From assembly GCA_021229015.1 (NCBI GenBank), contig CM037780.1, forward strand, positions 62,615,323 through 62,679,322: 64,000 bases of DNA, in the 5' to 3' direction. A model generated the notes under the pieces. That model did not search any database. It was not told the origin of the DNA and saw only the letters and a program-made list of their open reading frames with translations. Each line of letters opens with the position of its first letter. Position 1 is the first letter of the stretch. Position numbers and translations under genes: made by a program. Source of the stretch: Solen grandis (Eukaryota > Mollusca > Bivalvia > Adapedonta > Solenidae). Positions 49,461 through 64,000 of the stretch are shown here, in pieces.

Positions 49461-50564
49461 TTAGCTCGACTAATCGAAGAATATGAGAGCTATTGTAGTT
49501 GCATTGCTTTGGCGTTGGCGTTGCAGCTTTTGGTTAAAGTTACCATCAACCTGAAGTCTCAGTAACCATTTAAAATATTGACTTGAAAGTTTATGAATAT
49601 ATTCAGGGGCATCAGACAACCAAGGTAGATAACTCTTGGTGGAATATATTATAAATTATGCCCCCTTTTTTAACTTAGAAATTTTGGTTAAAGTTTTGCA
49701 TGCAAGGTACTTTCATGCTAATATCACAGTATCCAGGCATGGGATTGACTTGAAACATCTTAATATTTAGGGGATCAACACAAGGTAGATAACTCTTGGT
49801 GGAATATATTACAAGTTATGGCCCCTTTTTAACTTAGAAATTTTGGTTAGAGTTTTCCATGCAAGGTACTTTCATGCTTATATCTAAGAGTCCAGGCATG
49901 GGATTGATTTGAAACATCTGTAATATGTTTAGGGATATCACACTATCAAGGAAGATAACACTTGATGGAATATATTACAAATAATAGCCCCCTTTTTACT
50001 TAGAAATTTCGGCTTAAGTTTTGCATGCAAAGAATTTCAAGCTTATATTTCAGTAACCAAGCATGGGTTAGATTTGCATCTTTTTAAATATGCTCAATGG
50101 TATCCTACTATAGTGACTATAGTGGCAGATAGTTTTTGACTGAATATAATGCAGATTAGGGCCACTTTTTGACTTAGACTTTCTGGTTAAAATTTTGCAT
50201 GCAAGCTACTATCTAGGTTATATCTCAGAAATTGTTTATGGTATTGACTTGAAAGTCTAGTAGTGTCTTCAGGGGCATCAGAAAACCAAGAAGCATAACT
50301 CTTGGACTGAACTTTATACAAGTTATGGCCCTTTTCTAACTTGGATACTTGGTTAAAGTTTTGCTTGGTTAAAGTGTTATTATGCTTTTCTCAGTAACTA
50401 GCCATAGTATTGATTTTAGACTTCATAAACCTATTTAGGGGTATTAGACTATCAAGATATATCATTTTTGACTATTTTTACAGGGTATATGAAGGGCAAT
50501 AATTGAAATCGATTTCATTTTATTTACCAACAGTCGAGCATGCTGTCCTCTGACAGCTCTTGTT
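49461..50564 (+). repeat. GCTCGAC-headed dispersed element with ~163-bp tandem core
   Basis: Head TTAGCTCGACTAATCGAAGA, then AGCTATTGTAGTTGCATTGC and a GGCGTTGGCGTTGCAGC stretch. Units marked by AGGTAGATAACTCTTGG recur near 49624, 49785, 49949, 50123 and 50290. The end reads CAGTCGAGCATGCTGTCC, then TCTGACAGCTCTTG, so the GAGC...GACAGC stem resembles the left end of the 2331 element in reverse. A second copy starts at 63687. Confidence 0.82.
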
Positions 50565-51249
50565 CAATGGATCAACTATGGTAGAGTGCAATGAGTTGAC
50601 CATTTGTGCTAAATAAAATGGAATTCTGACAATTGGTGTCAGAGGTGAAGATTTATAAGAGTTTTTTATATATAATGTTGTTGGTTGCTATGGCAACCAG
50701 AGATCTGCATGGAACAAGTTTAAGCAGTTGTTGTGGATAACCTCCCATGTTATTCATGTTTCATCAGTTTCTACAAAGAGGTTTCAGAAAATTTATAAGT
50801 TTTAGACACTGCAGTTGCCACTTATTCCCTTTTATCATTGGGTACAATAATAACAAAATCACATTTACAGTTAAAAGATAGGACCTGTACAGGCAATAGT
50901 ACCAAGGGGAGATTTAACAAAATAACTGGTCTAAAGAATTCTGGTTCTATTGCTCTGCACTTTCTGTCAATGCTCTCCATCATTTCATGAAGTTCAAAGC
51001 ATATTTTGAGATATGCTCCATACAAATCGGTTAGAAACAGAAAAATCACTATTACCAGTACTCTCTCCACCCACCTATTATTTTCTTTGGGGAGCACAAA
51101 TATAGATCCAGACAAACTAAAGAGCAAAATAATTAGTGACAAAATGCATCAAATAGTTGTATATCTTCGATAATTCTTATCCAAACATAATAAAAAATAT
51201 CTGGAAATAGTAATGATAATTTGTAAACAAATTATGTTACTTTGGCGCA
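50565..51249. other. Intergenic, no supported gene
   Basis: Begins with another decayed repeat unit (GTTGGTTGCTATGGCAACC at 50681). A stretch on the minus strand (about 50822-51142) is open but has no ATG and no recognisable domain. Confidence 0.5.
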
Positions 51250-51830
51250 ACACTATTCTGTTTATGAACTACCTTATTTTGTAATCCACAATGAATGTTA
51301 GTGCTGGCGGCATATTTGTCGATTCCACGACTTTTTGTTAATCTTTTACATCTTTATGTTCTGACGAACCGTTTCTTTCTCTGCAGATCAGTAAAGTGTT
51401 TTTCTGGCGGCGATGACGGATGAAGTCATCGTCCGATACCATCATCGTCCTTTGTTTCCATGTACTTGAATTGTAGTACAGCCCAGTATATTAGGATGTA
51501 TTCTACGCCATTATTAAAAAAATGTGCTTTTCTCCAGTTCATCTGTTTTGTTGTTGTTGTTTTTTTTATCCACAAATAACAGTCAACAGAACCGATTTAG
51601 AAACCGAAACTAGAAAATGCAACAAATTTTCGCGCTTATCGACCGTAGGGGGGGCTATTTTAAGGCCCACGTGCATTTTCTTCCAAAAAAAAGTACCACA
51701 TGGAAAGCTTTGGATAGGAATAATGTAAACAAAATTGAATAAAAACAACAACTGCAAGTTATGACGGTAGCAATCTATAAATAGAGAATGTGACGTCACT
51801 GGCTAGCACTAGTCATTCAGACCGGTGATG
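51250..51830. promoter_or_regulatory. Promoter-like region without an assigned gene
   Basis: CpG-richer than its surroundings, with a perfect CRE palindrome TGACGTCA (51791-51798), CACGTG near 51669, and an inverted repeat CGATGAC-GGATGAA-GTCATCG around 51411-51431. No adjoining first exon could be established; a short ATG reading (about 18 codons from 51414) is unrecognised. Confidence 0.3.
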
Positions 51831-51929
51831 ACACATTGACTTTTGATACACAAAAACACAAACGCAAGCATACTTTTAAACGTCGTTTGGGAAACAAATA
51901 CAAATTCTTACAACGTACATTAATCCCTC

Positions 51930-52065
51930 TCGACGGTTCGAGGGTTGGACCAGTACTTTGCGTCCTGAAAGGTCACGAAAAAGCTTTGCCCCCACCTGGG
52001 TTTGAATCCACAACCTTCGGATCCGTAGTGGGGTCTGTTACCACTGGACCACGACGCCATACATA
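51930..52065 (-). repeat. tRNA-derived SINE or tRNA pseudogene
   Basis: On the minus strand GGCGTCGTGGTCCAGTGGTA is a good tRNA 5' end with A box, and GGTTGTGGATTCAAACCC resembles a B box. The acceptor stem does not close and a body with AAAGTACTGGTCCAACCC (also seen at 58440) follows, so a SINE is likelier than a tRNA gene. Confidence 0.65.
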
Positions 52066-52076
52066 CCGGTACATAA

Positions 52077-52077
<1 letters not shown>

Positions 52078-52122
<45 letters not shown>
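52078..52122. repeat. (TG)n microsatellite
   Basis: About 21 TG dinucleotides in a row. Confidence 0.97.
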
Positions 52123-52123
<1 letters not shown>

Positions 52124-52139
52124 CGGGGGAATAATTAAA

Positions 52140-54556
52140 ACCAGCTAATACTGTAAATAATTTAATAACAAAAAAGTACAGTGATGTGTTTCAAAACATT
52201 AATTTTTCAACAGATATTTATCTGAAATGGACGGATCGAAATAGAATATTTCTAGCCAAAAACAAAATAAAAACAACGTGAAAACAATAGACATTGCCAG
52301 TCAGAAGGAAAACAATTTTATAAATAGTTGTAATACAAATAATCTATCACATGCACTCCTTAAATATAGGACTTACTGACTAAAGAACATGTCATTGGGA
52401 TTGTGTAAACACTGCTGAATACATGTATTTGTAGTTAACTCATGGAACATTTGATTCAAACCGTTGTAAAACCTGATTAAAATTTGATAAATGTATTTAA
52501 AATCCAACAGTTAAGAAAAAAAAAATCACTTTCTGGTTGAGTTTCACGCCTTTTTGCCGACAAACTAAGAACTTTAGATATATTTCTAACTGGTTGAGCT
52601 AACCCGGTTTTCATTTATCCGTTCAAAAACACATCCATAACGGTAATGGCAAACAATAATAATAATAATCACCAGGAAGATTAACATCCCTTGTATTTCA
52701 TTATAAACTAATCATTCGTCACACCACGCCCATTTCTACGAAATATCCGAGCACCGACGGATATGGCCGAGTAGTCACGATTATAAACTAATGTCACATT
52801 ATAGTCGAGAAATGCGTAACTGAGGGAGAGTAGCATTGCTTTAAGGTAACAACTACCGGTAGACTGAATTGCCTGTCTGTCCGAAGTTCACTTCAGATGG
52901 AAATACAAATCAAAGATGCAACAAGTCAGTTTTTAGCATGAACAAGAACTTGGTATACATTGCCTACTTATGTATACATATACTTATCTGTAACAGAAAA
53001 TAATATATATCAGATACAATTTAACAAGAATGTACACACACACATACTACTATATGTATCTAAGCTAATACTGGTACGGTAATACAGATTAATACTGAAA
53101 CTCATGAGCTATACAACTCAAAGTTTGCTAAGCACCGCATATCATCTCTTGAAATTTCACAACCATCCTTTACAAACACAAACTTTTAATTTAATGCAAA
53201 CATCTCAAAATATATGACATAAATTTTGAGATTTAAAAACAACAATAATATAAAAGCAAAACGTTTTCAATTCTATAAACACAATATTTTCAATTTATAT
53301 CCAATTTACATCCACTTAATGAAATTTCACTATTTTTATCTAAAATATCGAGTTGTATTTACAACTTAAAATGTTATTGTGCAATTGTAACGCCATTAGA
53401 CAATTTTGATTCAAAAATGATAATGAAAAGTTTCATTTTGCTGAGTATACTATTGGTGCTTAGCAAGCTTTAAGTAGTATATATGCCAGACTACAAGGGC
53501 TTTTAGAAAAGCAGAATATTTCAAAATGCTGTGTAGAATATAACAATTGATTGTCAGTCTTGAATAAAAAACGTGTGTTTTCAACATATGGTATTTAACT
53601 ATGTTTGGGTGCGAAATATATCAAAACTAAAATAAATATTCGTTAAAACTAAACACAAGGGAACAACAGGAAAAATAATTACAAATAAATTGGGACAAGC
53701 GCATTTTTATACCACCTAGTTTGTGTATCACACAGCCTTGACTGTAAGTTATACACAGTGACACCGTCAACCATGTTCTTTCAGCTTCCGTTTGATAGAA
53801 AAAATGTTTTATCGAATTATAACGAATTGAAGTATATTTTCAACAGTATTTGAATATAAAAGACAATGCTTAACTAGAACTGCATGTATACATTCCTCCT
53901 AACAGTACCACACATTCCTATAGTTAATAAAACTATAGTTAATATATATTTTTCACTAGATTGCAGTCCAAGTTATTATGATACATATAATATATTGAAG
54001 GAAGCAAATCTGCAATCTTAGCGGAACTAATATATTTGTGACAGTAGCAAAAAGAAAAAGAAAAAAAATGCAGACTTCTTCCAAAATTGTTTTGCAATCA
54101 CAATACAGTACTGCTAGATCGATACAATAGAATGCAATCAGCTAAAATAATTGTTTTAAAATTGTACATGTACCAAATCTTTGGGAATAGTCTCTCTGTA
54201 AACCATGGATAGTTATGTACTTTAATAAAGTCATAAATTAAAAAAAAAAGCTAATAAAATATGTGTGTCTTTTTGCTCTCGTGTGTTTGGGCAGACCACC
54301 GTCTCAAACACGTAAATTGTTTGCTAATCCGGACTGGCAGTGCGTGGTACATTTCATAATACTGCTGTATTTTCACTTGACATCGACACACTGATTCTGT
54401 GTGTTATGACGTACCATTTGGGCCAAAATTATCATTAAATGGCAGGTATTTGACTGTAAATTCACAATTGCAACTATATAATTATATATTTTTTAAACCT
54501 ATCATGTTTGTTGTGCTTTCAACCCAAATTGTACGTGAGTGAGTGTGTCGATAGAG
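52140..54556. other. AT-rich non-coding DNA, possibly a 3' UTR on the minus strand
   Basis: No repeats with partners and no exons. If the segment at 54576-54685 is a terminal exon, this could be its 3' UTR; nothing in the sequence proves that. Confidence 0.35.
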
Positions 54557-54575
54557 CTAGTATCGTAACCCCACT

Positions 54576-54685
54576 TTACTGGTCCTGTTCGGTTGTATCA
54601 TGGAGTGGGAACGCCGGATGCCGCCTCGTTCTGATACCCAATCCGGATGGATTATAAAATGGCCGACACATCGAGGAGTTGTCGT
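54576..54685 (-). CDS. Possible orphan terminal exon, unidentified gene
   Basis: A strong acceptor (TTCTCTTTGTTGCAG, ending at 54686 on the minus strand) precedes GC-richer sequence that stands out from AT-rich flanks. Frame 3 reads 35 residues including MCRPFYNPSGLGIRTRRHP and stops at TAA 54578-54576; frame 1 is also open, for 42 residues to a TAG at 54557. I recognise no family. No upstream exon is visible between here and the gap at 55757. It may be spurious. Confidence 0.3.
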
Positions 54686-55284
54686 CTGCAACAAAGAGAA
54701 GTCAGGATTTTGACTCATACTGGAATGCATATTACCCTTAACCATGTAAAAACTTTTGTCATTTGATGCTTGAAGTTAAGCAAAATTCAACATATTTTAG
54801 AGTTATATGTATCAATAAAGTTCAAGGGTGTGGCATGTATATTTTAGATCTTTATTTTTCTAGATAAACAGTTTTATGTTTTAAATAGTATAATTTAATA
54901 ATAAAAAAGGGAAAAAAATGAAAAAGAGAAATGTACGAAATCCATTTTAATTGCAGATGAAGATTACATATTGTTCATGGTACTGTATTTCAGTTGACAG
55001 TGTCGTGATCAAAATGGCTTCCCTTTGATATATATATATAGTGTCCAGCTGATAAGAATAATAGCACAAACTATATACGGTACTTAATTTAAAAATGAAG
55101 TTCAGTTATTATCTTGATATGTATAAGAAGCTTGACTCTATAGATATGGGGCCCGTTTTCACAAATTTGCCCGAACAAATTTGATCTTGATCGTAAGAAT
55201 GTATCGTATCTACCAATTTCTTATTTGCACAATAAGTAATAAGAAATGGGATCAATTTACGGAAGCTCGGAGGTGACATATTTT

Positions 55285-55756
55285 TTATTTAACTTGTGGC
55301 GCCACAACATAATATCAGAAGTTTTTATTTTTAACTTGTGGCCACAACATAATTTCCGCAGTTTTTATTTTTAACTTGTGGCAACAACTTAATTTCCGAA
55401 GTTTATTTTTTAACTAACTTTTGGCCAAAACTTAATAAAATGTTCCCTCAAGATAATAACTTGTGGTCACAAATTAAATTAAATAACTAGTGCCACAACT
55501 TAACTAATTTGTTGAAAATATTCTCTAATCAAAAGATCTCGTTCCAGTATAAGGCCCACAAGATGGCCGATACTTAGAAATGGGAAAGCTCTGATTGGTT
55601 AACTTATCTTGATGGAACAAATTTTTCAGTTTTGGATACATTTTAGTTAAGTTGTGGCCACAAGTTATCTTGGAGAACAAGTTATTATATTGAGGGAACA
55701 AGTAAGTTAAGTTGTGGCCACAAGTTAGTTTAGTTGTGGCCACAAGGTATTTAAGT
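55285..55756. repeat. Array of TTGTGGCCACAA palindromic units next to the gap
   Basis: Units built around AACTTGTGGCCACAACATAA recur at about 55291, 55333 and 55373 (period about 41), with diverged units to 55500. Copies in the opposite sense (AGTTGTGGCCACAAG) follow from about 55650 to the gap. TTGTGGCCACAA is a perfect 12-bp palindrome. Confidence 0.85.
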
Positions 55757-55856
55757 NNNNNNNNNNNNNNNNNNNNNNNNNNNNNNNNNNNNNNNNNNNN
55801 NNNNNNNNNNNNNNNNNNNNNNNNNNNNNNNNNNNNNNNNNNNNNNNNNNNNNNNN
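55757..55856. other. Assembly gap, 100 N
   Basis: Exactly 100 Ns, between the palindromic array and the first visible HERC1 exon. Confidence 0.99.
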
Positions 55857-56631
55857 TTCAGTTTAGATTTAGAACATAATTATGTTAACAAGGTTCATGG
55901 TTTGAAATGTGTAAAATGGAGAGACTCGTGACGGGTCTGCACAGTATTTTGATTAAATTGTCCAGTTTTTAAATTGGCCATACTTTAATATCATATGGTC
56001 AGTTGTTGACCTGGTTTATACAGGAGAGTCATGACTGGAAAATAATCCATCAACACTAAGAAATGGAAGGGTTTTAATTTTCACTGATAAAAGCTCAAAA
56101 GTGCCATTTAATAAATAATACATGGTATTGAATGTGATATGTCCAGTTTAATGACTGGACAGTTGGACTGAGGAAAGTATATAGCCCGAAGTCAAGCAGA
56201 GGTCAATATATTTAGGTCCAACTGATCAGTCAATAAATATGCTTATTGCCCAAAATGCCATGCATAATTTTGTTAAATTTTTTCCAAGTAATAGGCATTT
56301 CTCATATAAGAAATTATGAAATCTACTCGTTGTGAAAAAGGCTAAGCAATGATGTCATTTGGTCCTTATAACATTTTATTGCCCACAGTGCTGGTTGATA
56401 TAGTATTTTATGGACAGGATGATGTCACACTGAATTAAAAATGATTTATGCTTATTTGGTTTAATATTTTAGTTTAGTTTTATATGGCTTTCTGATTAAA
56501 TATAAACAACAGGAAAGACATGTTTCCTTTAAACTTAAAAAGTTTATTCAGATTAATGTATTCAGATGCTGTTTAATGACTCATGCAGTGTATCTAGCCT
56601 TGAAATTAGGACTGTGGTTGTGTCTGTACAG

Positions 56632-63207
<6,576 letters not shown>

Positions 63208-63686
63208 GTATGTTGTCGCATTGTCTTGCCAACACAAGGTTTTAACCTTTACCACTCAGTTTATGCCATTTTTTTGCCACAGTGTACCAAAGGAAGCCAG
63301 ATCAGTAAAAAAGCAATATTGTGATTAGACTGAGAGTCATTTTAAGTCAAAACAGGGTTTACCCAGTTTGCTCTTCATTTCATCTCCACTGATGTGTAGC
63401 AAAAATTTAAAAAAACCTGTTACCCCCATTGTTGGATAACCTGTGATTATGCTACTCACCTTACATCATCTGTGGGTTGTTTCACTTCTATTTTGTCACT
63501 AGGATCAAAAGTTGATACAGTAATCTGATTGGATGCATAAATAATTAAGCATAGTCTTCAGTAGACATTGATTTGATGGGAATAATCAAATGTGCAGAGG
63601 AGGATCTTCCCTCACATAATTGTTATTATTGAATTCTTGGCAAGTTCCTGAAATTCCAGGTATCTTATTGGATTTATGTATGTATT

Positions 63687-64000
63687 TTTAGCTCGACTAT
63701 TCGAAGAATATGAGAGCTATTGTAGTTGCCCTGGCGTCGGCATCGGCTTTGGCGTTGCAGCTTTTGGTTAAAGTTTTGCGTGCAAGTTACTATCAACCTT
63801 GTATCTCACTAACCATTTATGGTATTGACTTGAGAGTTTATTAATATGTTCAGAGGCATCAGACAACCAAGGTAGATAAATCTTGACTGAATTTAATATG
63901 AATTATGGCCCCTTTTTAACTTAGAAATTTTGGTTAAAGTTTTGCATGCAATAGAAAATTTGGTCAAAGTTTTGCGTGCAAGCTACTATCTAGTTTGTAT
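63687..64000 (+). repeat. GCTCGAC-headed element, 5' part of a second copy
   Basis: Head TTTTTAGCTCGACTATTCGA, then AGCTATTGTAGTTGCCCTGG and a GGCGTCGGCATCGGC stretch, then the first core unit (AAGGTAGATAAATCTTG, TTTGGTTAAAGTTTTGC). Matches 49461 onward and runs off the window edge inside a HERC1 intron. Confidence 0.85.

Noticed and set aside
13227..50564. CRISPR-like array
   Set aside because: The tandem cores have no alternation of constant repeats and unique spacers, and the DNA is clearly animal.
50822..51142. 106-codon minus-strand open frame with hydrophobic stretches
   Set aside because: It has no ATG (the proposed start is TTG), no recognisable domain and no splice context; it is kept only as a remark.
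51985..52062. Minus-strand tRNA gene
   Set aside because: The A-box region is good, but the stems do not close into a full cloverleaf and a SINE body shared with other copies follows.

Overview
The window looks like nuclear DNA from a bivalve mollusc, probably a heterodont clam. Genes are interrupted by GT-AG introns in AT-rich DNA. The exons encode conserved animal proteins, and the introns and spacers are full of interspersed repeats with stem-loop ends and tandem cores, plus tRNA-derived SINEs, of a kind reported in bivalves. The species call is inference. Exons were read by hand from protein similarity recalled from known families, splice-site consensus and phase continuity; no search was run.

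Layout. (1) 3991-24279, minus: 20 phase-consistent exons of PIK3C3/VPS34, the class III phosphatidylinositol 3-kinase, from the initiator Met to just before the extreme C-terminus (848 codons). The last roughly 45 codons are not visible and probably lie left of position 1. (2) 24280-24583: a 304-bp head-to-head intergenic region with a perfect ETS-type site, probably a bidirectional promoter. (3) 24584-32966, plus: UBL7, a UBL-UBA ubiquitin-receptor-like protein, in nine exons. Exon 7 carries one base too many for the frame. (4) 33123-37569: intergenic, with one repeat element. (5) 37612-42668, minus: a short SPAG8 homologue (ciliary/sperm protein) in seven exons, with an RFX X-box-like site about 95 bp upstream of its ATG. 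(6) 42.7-56.6 kb: gene-poor, with a non-LTR relic, large tandem-core elements, a SINE, a microsatellite, a possible orphan terminal exon and a 100-N gap. (7) 56632-63207, plus: six exons of HERC1 encoding its C-terminal RCC1-like domain, running off the right edge before the HECT domain. One HERC1 intron holds a 3.1-kb array of about 80 copies of a 39-bp unit that is open on both strands.

The genes do not form a pathway, although PIK3C3 (autophagy and endosomes), UBL7 and HERC1 (ubiquitin handling) are all housekeeping proteostasis genes. No virus, CRISPR array, intact tRNA or rRNA was seen. The most interesting material is in the repeats: several families with hairpin ends that appear exchanged between elements, five families sharing a 148-168 bp core period, a minisatellite that appears to have grown out of a SINE, a long fold-back palindrome, and the 39-bp array with a donor-like splice motif in nearly every unit.
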